64,000 nt of DNA from Hermodice carunculata (GCA_964020975.1 OZ026628.1:64464156-64528155); one strand, 5' to 3'. Shown: positions 1-14,853, counted from the stretch's first letter. Program-made: numbers and translations. The notes: generated by a model not told the origin, from the letters alone.

Positions 1-930
1 TTTTTTGGGAGGCCATTTAAAGAAGTAAAATTAATTTGCATATTGTTACACTAATTAATCTGTTACATGGGTAAGGCCAAATTAAGACATTTTGCAGTAT
101 GAAATAGAGTGAAAATGTTAGAAAAATTATCATTAGGTAGAATTTATATATTTTTTTAATATGTATATTTTATGTAAATTTACATGTATATACAAGTAAT
201 GTATTTTTTCAACTAAATTTGTATATTTCTTAATACATCATGTATGTTGTAAAAATATTGAAAAACATAGCAGTCAAGGTAATAAAACTGTGTGACAAAT
301 TAGGAGATTATCTGTACAAGTCAGTTTTGGTGAATATTTCACGATGTAGGAGATTTTGCCTATTTTTCTATTCATAGATTATTTAACTTGTGGTGCTTAA
401 TTTGCTTAATGCTGTCATTCGTGAGTCAACTATATGATTATTCTTAAATGTAGTCTTAAGGAACATGGAATGGTGAAAGAAATTTCGAGAAAAAAACTTG
501 CTTAGTATTAATATGGTGTCATTATGTTGTTTGGTCATTTTTCATATTTTAAATTTTAATTTGCATATTGGTATCACTTGTGGATCAACTGGATGATTAA
601 TTAAAATTATATTATTCAACAGTATGAAGCTATGTAAAAAAAAATGGTGATTATATCTTTCTTAGTTCAGTTTTGGGAAATTTTCAGTATTTTACATTTT
701 CTTCAAATTTCTGGAATCGGTTAATTATACAGATTTTCAAAGCTGATTTGCATATTTTTGTCATTACATTAGCTGCTTTATCATTATAATAGTATATAGC
801 AGTCAGTCTGATGAAACAGTATAAGAAACTTGGAGAAGATGTACGTGTTTCTCTAAATTTGGTCGCTCTTTGAACATGTAGGGTTGTCATTTTCCGCATT
901 TTGCAGACATTGTGAATTTTGGAAGATTTT
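1..930. repeat. Diverged tandem-like AT-rich repeat (~190 bp spacing)
   Basis: Related segments recur around 31, 396, 552 and 745. Each opens with a variant of AATTTGCATATT and most continue with a TCA-rich stretch, a GATTATT stretch, and phrases such as AACAGTATGAA and TTCAGTTTTGG. The spacing is irregular (about 155-195 bp) and divergence is high, so this is an old, degenerate tandem or nested repeat. The short open frames across it look accidental: they are AT-rich and have no recognisable motif. Confidence 0.3.
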
Positions 931-3190
931 TTAGTTTTTGAGGATAAATATCTGTAAATCTATTACAGCCACATACTTCAAAAAATAGGTATGTAATATG
1001 GATCATTTTACAATTATAACAACATTTGTGGGCTTTTTGCTTGTGTATTTCTTTTTCTGTAGTACCCTGAAAATAGGAAAAATGCTAAAAATGTGCATAA
1101 ATCAGTCGCGAAATTGAAATAAAAGTGATTTTTGTGAGCCTATAACAGTGAAATTGTGATGTATTTCAGTGTCCTTTCTCATTTATAATAAAACTTGATT
1201 GTATAATGAAGACAGATTATGCTGTTTTTGTTTCTTGGGGGGTTCCATTTTCTGTATATGGTACCATGAGGTTTTTGCCTCATTATAAAAAATTCTGAAA
1301 AATGTCTAAGTCCAGCCTTTAGAAAACAAATGGTTAAAAAATAATAAAAAATCACCCATTTATCAAATTTCAATGAAATAAACACTGTTTTCTCTCTTGG
1401 TGAGAGACCTTTTAGGTGAAATAATTTTCAAGTGGGTTACAACATTGCATCCAGGTGCCCAAGATAATGATTTGATAGAAAAATCCTGTTTTTACTCCAT
1501 CTGAAATGTCCAAAATCGAATAATGCATGTTCATTGTTTGTAAAGATAAGACCATTTTCAGTTACTTAGTCAGAAACTTAGATGGATATTCCTCAGCAAG
1601 CCTGACACAAGTGTGTCATTCAAATCGTTGTTGCATATTCCCTGAAACCAATCAATTCAAGCCATATGATATCCAGTATACCAATCAGAGGATGTCCAGC
1701 AAAACCAGTTTGATATTGTTTGTACTTATTTGGCGCCATATGGTGCACTACAAATTGGTCGATAATAAAGTTTCACAGCCTAACGCTTGGTGACAGAGCA
1801 TCATTCAATTTGGAACGAACATTTCAGTGTACAAATGCCATTGAAGCACTAAGTTCAAAGCCATGTACACTTGTGAGCGACTCTGTAGGGAGTCGTCTGA
1901 GTCTGTCACTACGTAGATTTTAAGAACCCTGTCAAGAAACTTGCAAAATGAGTACACGGTAGATCCCTGGCCAGCCACTTATGCTACTTAAAGCTGAGAT
2001 CAAGAGGTAACTGGGTCACTAAAACTTTGCTGATTCACATACATTTCATTTCTTTTCACTTTGAGCTCTGCACCTGAAGCTATATACAGTTATTGACGTC
2101 GAATGCCTGTCCTGTCCCGGTGCGGGAGAAAATAATACCAAAGCTCAATCTAAAATTTCAGTGGCTGGAAACCTTCTCGCGACAAACGATATTGTGCTGT
2201 TGAACACAATATGAGTGTTAATTGTTCTAGAATTTGAATCCATACACACTATATATTTGCAACACACACACGACTATTGACATGATACGAAGTTATCATC
2301 ATGAGCAATATCCAAAAATCCAGGCAAACATTTAAAGATATAAGCCAACATTACTCAATCCCCATTTCTATGAAATCACGTTAATATGTATTCTCACACA
2401 CAAAAAAATCAACCCTCACAGAAAACCAGCATTAATGCAATATTAAAATCCTGAAACATATATTTACATGTACATTAAGATTAACGTAAGCAATCTGCCT
2501 GTTAATTTGTAAATAGATTAAGGTCTCTAATATGCAGTGACAACCTGACTACCATAGAAAACCATGTGCTAGATATTGATAGGAATGTAGCTGACCAGTG
2601 AATACAAAGTTTTATAACATGTGTGCCACATCTGGTATGGCATAACAAAATCAATACTTATTTTATAATCAGTAATGCTAAACATTTAGTTTTCTGTAAG
2701 CATGTTGGCCGGTTTTTCATAGACAAGGAACAATTATACCTTTGAGGGGCTCACAATTTTGGATTCAACTACATCATTATGCATATAACTTGATATTCCA
2801 GATTAGTTGTATGGTTACAAAAAGTTTACCATCACACATTCCTTTGATGTGTGCCCTCTATAATACAGATACTGGCCTATTTTGAAATGGTCAAGGGATA
2901 CAGTGGGCTTGACTGTACATATGTGTTGATTAGGGCCTCACGTCAGTAATTTTACGTTTTTGGGGTGGGATTGTGTTATTTGTTTGTTTGTTTGTTTTTT
3001 TATATATTATTTTCAACATCTGTGTATATTACCTGTTAAGAGAACGGGAAATGACCTATATAAGGTTTCCTAGCGGAGGAGACAAGTGCACACGACCCTT
3101 AATTGCAAGGCAATATACTCAAAGAAAGAGCATGCCACTGAGGCAAAAACGAATGAGGGCCTATTCGAGAGTGTTTTCTGCTTCTTTTGG
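931..3190. other. Non-coding stretch, nothing recognised
   Basis: AT-rich sequence with scattered short open frames (the longest under 90 codons) and no recognisable protein motif, RNA gene or terminal repeat. A short TTTG run lies near 2980-3000 at the approach to the following microsatellite. Confidence 0.6.
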
Positions 3191-3195
3191 AGTCA

Positions 3196-3427
3196 TTTAT
3201 TTATTTATTTATTTTTTTTTTTCATTTATATATTTATATACTTATTTATTTATTTATTCATTTATTTATTTATTTATCTTTTTATTTATTTATTTATTCA
3301 TTTATTTATTTATCTATCTATTTATCTATCTATCTATACATCTATCTGTCTATCTATTTATTCATTTATTTATTTCCAATTTTGTCTGATACAACAGGGT
3401 GACATACTTTTATTTATCTTTTTTAAT

Positions 3428-3495
<68 letters not shown>

Positions 3496-3536
3496 TTTTT
3501 TACTTATTTATTTATTTATCTATCTATCTAACTGTG

Positions 3537-3583
<47 letters not shown>

Positions 3584-3597
3584 TTATTTATTTATTT
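3196..3597. repeat. Compound tetranucleotide microsatellite (TTTA)n/(TCTA)n
   Basis: Two blocks of TTTA repeats pass into TCTA repeats, interrupted near 3376-3420 by a unique piece containing TTTTGTCTGATACAACAGGG. A near copy of that piece, TTTTGTATGATACAGCAGGG, follows the second block at about 3600. The microsatellite plus its flank is therefore itself duplicated in tandem, with a unit of about 220 bp. Open frames here (poly Leu-Phe-Ile-Tyr) are artefacts of the repeat. Confidence 0.95.
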
Positions 3598-3599
3598 CA

Positions 3600-6285
3600 A
3601 TTTTGTATGATACAGCAGGGTGGCATACTGCTTGGCATATGTAAGCAAGAGAACATTTCTTTGCCTGATCTTTAATTCTTAATTTGTTTACAATGTATCG
3701 CTATTTTAAACTTTTCTTTCTTGCAACTTGTATATGTATATCTCCTATTGGACTTTCTGTCTGACCAATTGTTTTTTCTCACATTTACCAGGATTTTTTT
3801 CTTGTAAAATCATGCGGTTTACCATTTAGTGTGACTTTGATTTGTTAATTTTAAAATGTTTACATTATCCCCTTATAGTATTAAGGAATCATATATGCAG
3901 TTTTGTTTTTGCTTATTATTAATTTTTGTTTTTTTTTAACAGGGTATAGTTTTGTAGGGGTCATTAAATTCACATTCTGTTTTCTTTGTTTAGTTCAGTA
4001 TAATGAGTGAGTCACTTGCTTTCGTACAATGAAACAAAATTTGTTTTTAAGCTAATTGCACACAGACACATAAACAAATAAAAACAAACAAACAAAAATA
4101 ATTTACCTTACTAGTTAGACTTTGGAATGGGCTTGTATGCTGTCCTCTTTTACCAAACATTTTCTTTTCTATTAAACTTGAATTAACTAATTATCAAATG
4201 AATTCAATCACCAATCTGATTATAAATGACCATTTCTGTTCTTTCAAAAAAAACTTTACAAGGTCATCTGAGACTGCTGTGTTTTATTTTAATATCTGCA
4301 GCAGATCTTCTAAAACATCCAATGTTATTCCTTTTCTAATAACTCAAATTCACAAAGAGATATCTTACCACATGGCATTCTCTTTGAAAAAAAATGTTAA
4401 AACTTACAACTACATATTGCCTTCAGTATTTTATGGATATACATTTTATAATCATTATTATTATTATCATCATCATCATCATCATCATCATCCTTCTTTA
4501 TTTTATTTTTATTTTATTTTTTTTTTTAATATTTGTTTTTTTTTTTTCTGTAAACTAGATTTTTTTCAACGTTTTTGGGACAAGAGATTAGTGGGAAATG
4601 GGGCTGATGATAACCAATTCTTCGACACTTTTATCGTGAAATGTAATTTCTAAGGATAATATCACCTGCATTTTTATTTAATTGATTATATGAGATATCA
4701 AAAGATATTGTGTGTGATAAAAAAGTATATGAAGGGTAAATACAAATATGCCTCCTAGATACCCTCCTCAATAATAAAAAAAATACCCTTTATATTATGT
4801 CAGTGTACATTACGATACAAGTAAGCGAACTTGCTGCGTTACTAATAAAACATATATTGTTCGTGTAGTGAAGATTTATGGAACCACTGTGGCAAATGCA
4901 TATTTCATGTGTTTACCTTCACTTCCTTTTATTCATAGTTTCTGGGGACCCTTCTGCTTAATGCATGAAAATTGAATTTACCAAACAAAATACAATAAAT
5001 ATTATCGACATGGACTAGGCCATTCAAGTTCTTATGTCCGATTGTGCGTCCCAATGGTCCAATGCCGGTCATATGGCTTCAAGTTTTGCCACTTCCCAAA
5101 ACATACTTTTACAATAATTTGTCAATCTGGTTTGTCGTTTTCTATATTTTTGTAATTTTATTTATCTATTTATTTGTTTGTTTGTTTGTCTGTTTGTTTG
5201 TTTCTTTGTTCGTTCGTTCGTCCGTTCGTTCGTTCACTCGTTTGTTCATTCATTCATTCATTCATTTATTTATTTTCCTTGTTGTCTTGATAATATCAAT
5301 GAAATGGTCTTACAATAGGCATATGTTTTCGTTGGTCTGCTAAATAGTTGTTTAAAAGTACCGCCTGTTACCTGTTTATCATAGCTTAGTGAGAAATAAC
5401 TAGGAGACATTTAAGGCTTCTGCGCTTTACTTGTTATTGTTTTCACGTTTAAAAAGAGCAAATATGACGTAAAGGAACGAATTCCATAAGAACATTTTTT
5501 TGTGATCAACGTGACTTATTTTTGTATTGCCTGATCTTTTTCTTTTTTTTTTTTTTAGCTTTTTGCCTGAAGAGGTCCCAAAGGATATGTGTGAATGTTT
5601 ATAACTCAAATTGTCCCCAAACGTCAAGATTAAGGCCTGCTGATGAAAACAGCTGAGACATAAAAAATGATGAGGAAATTAAGGGTTTAAGCACATGCAA
5701 GACCACTTCCTTCCTTCTTGTAATCAAAAGCCCGGCAGCATAGTCCCTAGATTCGTGCTGACGGTGCTACCCACTGATCTTCAGTGATCCGTATTGCGGG
5801 GCTTCAGCTTTTCACATGCGCTTGCAAACTCGTGCACAGTCTGTATTCCAGTAAATAGTTCCATTGACCTGCACAGAACACGTTTAATAAATACCTTGCA
5901 ATGCCCAGAAGAGAATTCTATGTTGACTGCTCATCACCAAAAATGGGCAATAATTAGGAAAGGACTATCAATAATATTTTGATAGATGATATTAGAATAT
6001 TTTCAAGGCTGAATTCAATTATCAGAATATAAACAGGAAGCGTGTTTTTGCCAGCAATTAAGAACAGAATCAAATTTGAATGAATGAGTCGGCCATAATG
6101 GGCATATACCAATAAAAAAGGAATCTAAGTACATCCGGACTGTCTTGCCGATGAAAAAAATGCCTTGGTTTTTAGTTTAATATGTCATATTGTATGATGC
6201 GCTGGTTTGTTTTGGTGAATATGAAAGGGCTCTGAACTGGAATGCACTGGAGCAGGCCTTGACCTCTAGTACTGGAGGAAGAAAA
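3600..6285. other. Non-coding stretch with small simple repeats
   Basis: No gene was recognised. Simple repeats are an (ATC)n run at about 4455-4492, a T-rich tract at 4500-4565, and a TTTG/TTCG/TTCA tetranucleotide tract at about 5160-5276. The 151-codon open frame at 4198-4653 runs through the ATC and T tracts and is not credible as a gene. Confidence 0.6.
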
Positions 6286-6286
6286 T

Positions 6287-6287
6287 G

Positions 6288-6381
<94 letters not shown>

Positions 6382-6570
6382 GTCTATCTGTCTGTCTGTC
6401 TGTCTGTCTGTCTGTCAATCTATTTATCTATCTATCTATCTATCTATCTATCCAGCCAGCCAGCCACCCACCCACCCACACACACACACACACACCCACC
6501 CATCCATCCATCCATCCATCCATGCATCCATCCAACCATCTGTCTATCTATCTAGCTAGCTATCTATCTA
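6287..6570. repeat. Compound microsatellite (TATC)n/(TGTC)n/(CA)n/(CATC)n
   Basis: A long TATC array changes into TGTC, back to TATC, then to CAGC, CACC, CA and CATC blocks before returning to TATC. Stepwise one-base changes of the tetranucleotide unit along the array suggest successive expansion of mutated units. Confidence 0.95.
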
Positions 6571-9500
6571 ACTTAGAGTGCAGCTTTAGTATATGACCAT
6601 GTTCATGGTATATCTGGACATAGGCTTCTTTACCATAAGTTGAAAGGTCCTTTACTTCAATGCGATTTGTACACATGGACTTTATTCATGATATTTACAG
6701 TATATTCTCTGCTCCAAAGGCTCATCAAATGGAAAGCATAACATTGCCTCACGTGCACAAATGACTATTATATATTATCCCTGCTATGTATGGTGTATCA
6801 CGTGACAATTTTCGGGAGTTCTGGCTACCGGGGCAGGTACCTGTCTTCAGTTAATACTCAATAATAAAAGTGCAGAAGCCTCTTCAGTTTAAGCCATATT
6901 TTATAAATTTTGATAGAGCTATTGTTTACCGGTCTCAAATATGTATGGTTTTAGTAGCTATCTGGCGCATCTCTTACATGTCTTCAACCGTAAGTATCCT
7001 CAATAGCCGCACATTACATGGCAGCATATAAAATGGGAAAATCTGATCATACAAAACAGTACTATGATGATAAACGACTCTTTGTTTATCGTTTTCAACT
7101 CAGTCACGGCCGATTTAAGTTGGAGTTCAGAGTTTTTGCATGAAACTGTCATGGGAAGTAAGGGTTGAGGTGCATAAATACATTATCTTTTGCCAATTAG
7201 ATGTATTGCAGCTATGGCTGCGGCAGTGGTATATAATATCCAGTTATTTCTCATGCATCGTTGCAGAAAATTAAGTTTCCCATAACTTCATTCAACAGTG
7301 GTATCAAACTGGAATACCTTATCTATACAAAATTTACTTGTATTTAATTTTCACTATCATTTAAGCAAATACTTAAAAAGCCAAATTTCACAATTAAGGT
7401 GGCTTCATTTAACTCCAAAACCTGAGTTTTGAATCGAAGTTGCACACCTGCAGCTTGCTACCATTATTACAAGCCGCCCTGAAAAAAAAAGTTTGCTTTG
7501 ACTTCCAGCAAATGACTTTCCAGTGCACTCAGAAGGAGGCCAACTAAAGACTTTGAATTGTCAGGATAGCCCATTGATACACTTGAGTACTAAGACCACT
7601 CCAACATTATGATAGCCCGCATGATTGAATAATACAATATTTGTATAAGAGGTGTTAATTAGTATAGGAAGAAGACGTAATTACGTTTGTGACTTTATGA
7701 CCGTCGATTGATGGAAACAATCACAAACTTGATTATTGATAAAGGCAGCAGATTACCAGTTCCCCCCAAGTAAAAAAGGGAAAAGATATAGAGTAGCGCA
7801 CCCCCCCCCCTCCCAAAAAAAAAGGAATTAAAAATGAAGGTAGGGCTGATTCATAAAGTATATTGATTTTGCATATTAATATCACGTGGATCAAAATTCG
7901 CTACTTTTCAATACATACAAGTGCCATGTTGACCTGTTTGAAACAAATCATTTTTTTTGGGGCTTAGGTCAGGTAAAGATTCCTTGCAGGCAGTAGGCTT
8001 ACAAGAACTTTGGAATGATCATGAAATTTATAACGGCGAATTTCCATCCTCTATCTTTGAGAAACAAATAGCCGAGAAATTCCAAAATTAATGGCAACAA
8101 AAAGCTTTGCGGCAAACTGACGATTCTAAATTGAGACCCTGCAAATTATTCAAAACTGGCTTAAAACTTGTATGGTATTTAGAAGTAATGAAAAATTTTG
8201 GTATTCGGTAAAATATTACAACATTACGTATAACTGCATACAGCTTACATATGGAAACTGGTAGACACAGAAGACCAGCCAAAGTTCCTGTAAACCAAAT
8301 TCTTTGTTTTCTCTGTCAAAATATTGAAGAAAAAACATCACTTTGTTTTTTTAATGTAAAAAATACAATATACTAAGACACAATTTGATGCAAACGAAAC
8401 GTAACGTTTGCGTTGACATGGCGTCACTCAGTGATCAAGTTATGTTTATATCTATTATGAAGTTGAAAGATACATAATTCAATATCAACACTTGAAATAT
8501 TTATTAGAGACTGCATTGCAATATGCCAAAAATCATTATAGACATGTTTAATGTGCAGCCAATAACACCTCTAATGCCGAGTGTGAGCAGCTCTTGGTCA
8601 ATTGTATTTATGTGTAGATGTTTTTCCTCCTGTCTTCCTGTCTTCTTTTCTTTTGTTATATTATGGTGTTTGGTATTACGTAATTTGTACGTTTCATGCA
8701 GTGCTTGTATCTGTTACTTATGACAAATTGCTACAAATTGTATGTGTTGCAGTCAGTAAATGCCATTTCATGTTCTTTTTATTTTTCCGTGCATTGGTAT
8801 ACATTCATTATCAATTACTTAAGCAGATCGCGAGTACTATCAAAGTAAAATGTTCTGTTGGCCACTTTATTTTTAAACCAACTACTGCTTCTACTGTTAC
8901 AGTAATCTAGTCTTCGTATCTGTCAGTCAGACATTGTAGCTATTCCGGGACGCAAAAATGCTTGTACTTGACACTCCAGTCAGTCAATGAAAAGCAAACC
9001 ACGCACATGTAGTGTTGGATAAGGGAATTTAGTTTGGCTCTTTGGAATTTCCATTGAAGAAGCCAGCTTGCATCTGGTACTGACAATTTCCCCGTGTTTT
9101 TTGTTTTTTTTTTTGTTTTTTGTTTTTTGTTTTTTTTTTATTCGGGGGGGGGGGAGATTTGGTTTGGTATTTTTTGTGTGTGATTTTGTTTGTTTGTTTG
9201 TTTTGTTTTTCGTGGCAGCTACAATTGTGACATTTGTTAATGCATATGCAGTGCATTTCCAGATAATACATATAGTTCTGCATGACACAAAACATGGTAT
9301 CCAGAAGTGACTGTGTGGTGCTGGGACCAGTCATCACCTGACAAAGTCGGTTTTTTGTTTTTTGTTTTTTTTGTTTGTTTGTTTTTTTTTTTATGGACAA
9401 TACCAAAAAAAAAGATATTTTCGGAGTATGCAACACAATGCAATAGTGTCAAAACAGAGAAGAAAAGAGGTGATATCACGACACATTGTTCAACAAAGTG

Positions 9501-9850
9501 GTTAAAGTATGTGTTGTCAGGCATTTAGGCGCAATCATGCAAGAGGTGCCGTGCATGATAAAGCTGGGCTCATTTAGGCAGAGTAAATATTATGTGTCTC
9601 TTGTGCAGTGGACCTGACATTGCTACTATCATTGTATCCTCTCTTTTTAGTTTTCTGTGATTGACTATTAGTTGTATCTTCAAACACATTAATGTGTATC
9701 CAAGTTATCTCAAAATTTATACTTATATAGGAAATTTAAACATGACTTCACTGTAAGGGCTGACGCTTGATGTAAATATTAGTACTTAATTGCCCGTTTT
9801 TACAGACATATATGGTAAAGATTCCAAAGTTAGGATGTGAAATGAAACAC
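6571..9850. other. Non-coding stretch
   Basis: No gene or mobile element was recognised. It contains homopolymer patches: C10 near 7801 followed by an A run, a T-rich stretch at 9096-9145 ending in G9, and T-rich tracts at 9180-9215 and 9349-9392. Overlapping open frames on both strands at 8980-9528 arise from these T/A tracts. Confidence 0.55.

Positions 9851-9853
<3 letters not shown>

Positions 9854-9937
<84 letters not shown>
9854..9937. repeat. (CT)n microsatellite
   Basis: About 42 uninterrupted CT dinucleotides. A second pure (CT)n tract occurs at 33466-33536. Confidence 0.98.
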
Positions 9938-9939
<2 letters not shown>

Positions 9940-9940
<1 letters not shown>

Positions 9941-12060
9941 GAGCTCTGTGGCAGCTTAATTTAGCTACTTAACAGTACATGCAACAGTTTATTGAAAAGT
10001 ATATTGACATTTGAGGGTTTACTGGTAATCTCTTCGTGTGATTTTGGGAAACATTTTAAGTTTGTAATTTAACAAAAAAATAATCTGAAGATGACTACTA
10101 CTTGTTTTGATAGTTAAGAAACAAGGCGATATATGTTTGGCACTTAAAATCATTATTTTAATCACACCATGTTTATATGAGCGAAGAGACACAAAAGATG
10201 CTCGTAGTGTGTATTAAAAACTGAAGTAATGACTGGTATCCACACACATTTCGATGAACGTATGGGCATCAATGAATGATTAGTTTGAGAGTAGTGCATT
10301 AAGACCTTGGTGTGACTGAAAGGCTGCCATTGTCTGCTTCCGACAGAGTAGCGACTGGTGGGATTTTCAGGCAACATGGATAATATATTCAATGTGAACA
10401 CAGTCACAAATCGCAACACTTTAATGGAATTCAATGTTGTGCTCTCCCCCGACATTGTACCTTTACACAAGGGTGCCTGACAATAGGTTTTTGCATCTAG
10501 TTATAGTACTTCCCAACTGTGTGTAGGGATATTTTTTATACAAGATGAGTTAAATAACAGACTGTACATGTATGCAGAAAACGCAGGTCTTCATCAAGTT
10601 TTGACTGTTCTTGGTTCCCTGAAGCTAGCAGGTCAACTGACATGGCATGGGTAAGGGTGGTCAGCAATGCAATTTGTGCAGGGCGCTGATTATTTCATAC
10701 AATACAGATATATATAGCCGTTCTTTTAGCTAATAGTAACGCTGCAAGATAGATTTATGTGCTTCTTCCTATAAAAGCCGCTACTGAATGTGCGTAATTG
10801 CGGAGCATCTTTGAGCACAGACACTTTACACGCGCAGGTAATTGGTTACGTATGGAACCCAATGCTTGGGATATTTAATTAGGTGACACCAAGGGGAAAA
10901 CAAATGACCAGTCTTAGTAATATATTGAGTTGACTGTGATTCTACAATGTCCGAGAATTATTTTTGAAGAAAAAACATGGCTGAAGGAAATAAACGACGA
11001 AGATTGTTTTGCAGATTAGGACAAGCTATCAACCGCAACTCAAGTTATATCAGAAGCACAAAAGTATCAAACTGGTTCTTACAAACATAGGTAAAGCGAA
11101 TATACTTTTTGCTGCCTGCGTGTCTTTTTGAAGAAAGTAGGACCCCCTTGGAACCATGTTGATCAGGACATATTCAGAGCATTGTATTTCCAGATCTAGT
11201 CATGGAGTGTCCTTACCTTTTTGCATTTTACAAAACCAAAGACAGTAAAAAATAGGTTGATAATCATACGGATAATTAGTTTTTGCAGACTTCAATAATC
11301 ATTTTGCGCCTATATTTGCTGGTTATTCTAAATGCCTAGTAACCAATACAGCTTTGTTTTTTCTTTCCTTGTTGAAATTCATTTAGTTTGCTTTTTGTCC
11401 ACAGCTACAGTTTGATTTGATAAACTAAAATAGCCATTGTGTTGATTTTGATTCATCCTGAAATTCAATAGACTGGTAAATGAAGCATTAACTGACGGTC
11501 TACAGTGGATACAGCCGTTTTCACACTTGGTATCCCTGTTTCTATAGGATTTAGGCCAGCAGTGAATAACAATAACTGGGTGCTGTATGTGCCATATACA
11601 TCAGGAATTAAGCAAGAGGTAGTTTCAGCAGTGGAAGGTGTGGATATATGTGTGCTCGGCACAAGAGTGAAGATTCTGGAATAGGAAATAAATAGAGTTT
11701 ATAATGGAAAGAACAACACTTAGATGTAAACAGATGACTTTTGTAATTATCTTTTCCTTAAAAACCGAAATGAAAAAGCAGTAGTTTCATGACATATTCA
11801 GTCAGTTGCCATTTTACTGTCTGCTGTGGTTATGGTACGCATAACACTTGCATGACTAAGTCTATAACGGTCACCCTGTGCACTATGATTTGTCATACAA
11901 TCCTAATACAGAGACCACTCTGCTTATTGTCTGTAGCCTCTGTTGCTATATTGGCACCTTGTTTGCTCACGTGGAGCACAAATATGACGGTTTATGCGAA
12001 AATAATCGCAAACTACGAAAACACAATTTTTTGCTGCCCCGTGGTGGCTTCTAGTGGCAA
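9940..12060. other. Non-coding stretch
   Basis: Open frames of 60-100 codons at 10162-10470 and 11465-11662 (minus) and 11789-12091 (plus) show no recognisable domain and no convincing pair of splice sites. I would not annotate them. Confidence 0.5.
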
Positions 12061-12067
12061 TGCTGAT

Positions 12068-12170
12068 TTGTTTATTTATTTCGTTACTTAATTACTTATT
12101 TACTCATTCATTCATTCATTCATTCATTCATTCATTCATTCATTCATTTATTGATTCATTCATTTTTCAT

Positions 12171-12207
<37 letters not shown>

Positions 12208-12283
12208 TTCATTTACTTTTTTCTAAGATGTATGTTTTGAAGAGTTGACTGCAGGAACTGAATTTGTTATGCACCAACTGTTT

Positions 12284-12367
<84 letters not shown>
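12068..12367. repeat. (TTCA)n/(TTTA)n tract followed by (TA)n tract
   Basis: TTCA repeats (about 12100-12165) merge into TTTA repeats (to about 12205). A pure TA array follows at about 12285-12361 after 75 bp of unique sequence. Confidence 0.95.
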
Positions 12368-12369
12368 TG

Positions 12370-13867
12370 CATATAATTAATTTATTTCTTAAAACAGCAC
12401 AACCGTGGGTGTTTGAACTTGATGTGGTCCCCCAAAGTGTCTTTTAAAGTTGGGTTTCGCGTTATATACCTATCAATTCTTCGTCCCCATGGCGACGAGT
12501 AAGTGTGCCTGTTATGAGGGTTTGCAGGTCGCAACAGGTATTTGAGAAAATGAAAAGATATTAAGAAGGGATAAAATGTTCCAACAGTGTAATATATCAC
12601 ATATTTCAAAAAATTAAACGGTACTTCAAATAAAAAGTATAACAATCATTTCGTAATTTTCATTTATTTCCATTAAAAATAGTTTCTTTGTATAAACCCA
12701 TTGTCGCTTTAAAATCTGCTATTTTCTGCGAGTACAAAACAACGGTATAGATATTCCTTTTTTATTTGTGTGGATATTTCAATATTCGTTTGGGTTTTTG
12801 ATAGAATCCTTTTTACCATTCACAAAATAAAGATAGCACCAATAGTTGGTATTTTGCATATAAATTATTAAAATGAACAGAGCCCAACTGCAATTATATC
12901 ACAAAAGCCTCGACCTGAAGATTTAGCAGATTTTTATTGCCTGAGTTTTTGGTGTGCTGTGGTTTTGATGTTTTCTCCAAAAGCATAATCTGGTTACTAG
13001 GTCAAAGTTAATATATACGGCAGTTCCCTATATGTGCTTTATAAATTCTAGGTTCTTGTAAATTATCTCTATTGTTCTCTTGTATATTGGATATTTGGAA
13101 ACTGTATATGAGTTTGGGATATGTGAAGAGTTAATATACAGTGTGCAAATATTTGGGATACACTGATACACACAGATGTACACACGGTATGCATAATGTG
13201 TCCAAGCAGTACTGCACTGACCGTTAAGAGCACCCTTGACTTTCTTTTTCTTCAAAGTAGCTGATGTGAGGAAAATACATATGGATATATCCATTCTTAT
13301 TGGCATGTGTTCTGCAATTGGTTCTCGAAGGCAGTTTAATATGTATTTCCACTTAATCTCGACACCTTTATGTATATTTGATGATGTTTCTTGCGTGAAA
13401 TCTGTATTCCAATGGGAATTCTAAAGACCTACAAAAGTAGGTAACCCATAGAAAGAAAAAAAAACATGCACGTACATCTGCATCAATGTGGGTTAAAAGG
13501 CATATACTCCAATATATGCCTGCTTGTGTTCATTACTCTGGGGTACCGGTACCAAACTTATTTGCATAGTGGCATTGGTGAGCTACGGGAGCTAATTCTC
13601 TGCTCAGCTTTAGAGACTCTCATATAACATCGATCCATTGAGACAACAGCTAACAAAATGTTTGCTTGCGTATATTGACAATCATCGTAAGCCCAAAAAA
13701 TAATTCTATAAAAAGAGTGATTTCCAATCATCAAATATCACAAAATTGGAAGTTCACAAACATCACAAAGTGCAAAATAGAGAGTCATATTAGGTCGTCA
13801 CTCATTTATAAGATGTTCTTTGATGTTAGTCGTAGTATTTGTAGCATGCTATGGAATATATACATAC

Positions 13868-13948
<81 letters not shown>

Positions 13949-14853
13949 CTTATATAGAATCTTATATGCAGACATTGAAAAACAGCAATAATGCATGCAT
14001 AACATTATTGAGGTTTTGTTGATATTGGTCTGAGGACTGAAACAACTCACCACAGCTGAAGAGCTCTACCAGTAGAGGTAGCTTACCCAAAATCCAATCA
14101 ACTTTTATTAATCTTAACGGTCGAACGGCAAATATGGTGCTCCGTGTACGGCAATGAAAGCTTCGAAACTTTATATATATATTATGTGGTGTGTGGCTGT
14201 CAGATTCTTATCAAAGATAAGGTAAGTCAGATTTAATATTTTGGTTTTGTATCTGTGTGTTTTCTGTGTGCGTATTGATTTTTGTTCCCGTTCAGTTGTG
14301 CTTTTTAATGTTTTCATTTTCTTTCAGATTATGAACAAACATTTTTGTTTATCACAGATGCTGCAAACTTTCTTATTGCAAATCAAATTTTATAGACTAC
14401 TCATTGCTGAACGTGTGTAATATACAGCCGTATGCTTTTTCCTCTCTGTGTTTTAATATGAGCATTTTTCTAGCACTATATCATCAAATGCTATATTGAT
14501 CTGAGTAATTGCAAAGATTTTACATTTGATTTTCGTCTATGATTACAAAATGCTGCCTATGTGAAAGAACAAATCCCTGAGGTCGTCGCCACCTTGTAGG
14601 CTCCGCTTATAATAAACATATCCAGATAAACAGCTTGTCTCATATACAAGACGCCGAGGTTGCTAGTCGTTACCACGATTATCTGGTGGCAGAGCTAACT
14701 TTGTGTCAAGTTTATGGTGATGATATATTTTGTTTGTATATTTCCGACATCTGGTGCACAAATATTGTAGACATTGTTTAAGTAATCGACAAACTCTTTT
14801 CTCTACCCGTATGACGTCTTTGAGCCAACAATGTTTGTATTTGCATGAAGAAC

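Noticed and set aside
3086-3644. Overlapping open frames rich in Leu, Phe, Ile and Tyr up to 174 codons
   Set aside because: They only translate the TTTA/TCTA microsatellite.
4198-4653. 151-codon plus-strand frame with a His run
   Set aside because: It runs through (ATC)n and T tracts, has no domain and no splice or start context.
8980-9528. Lys/Asn/Thr-rich minus frames and Phe-rich plus frames
   Set aside because: They come from T/A-rich tracts read on both strands.
14045-14090. GAGCTCTACCAGTAGAGGTAGC as a hairpin or tRNA D-arm
   Set aside because: Arms are not complementary over a useful length and no cloverleaf could be drawn.
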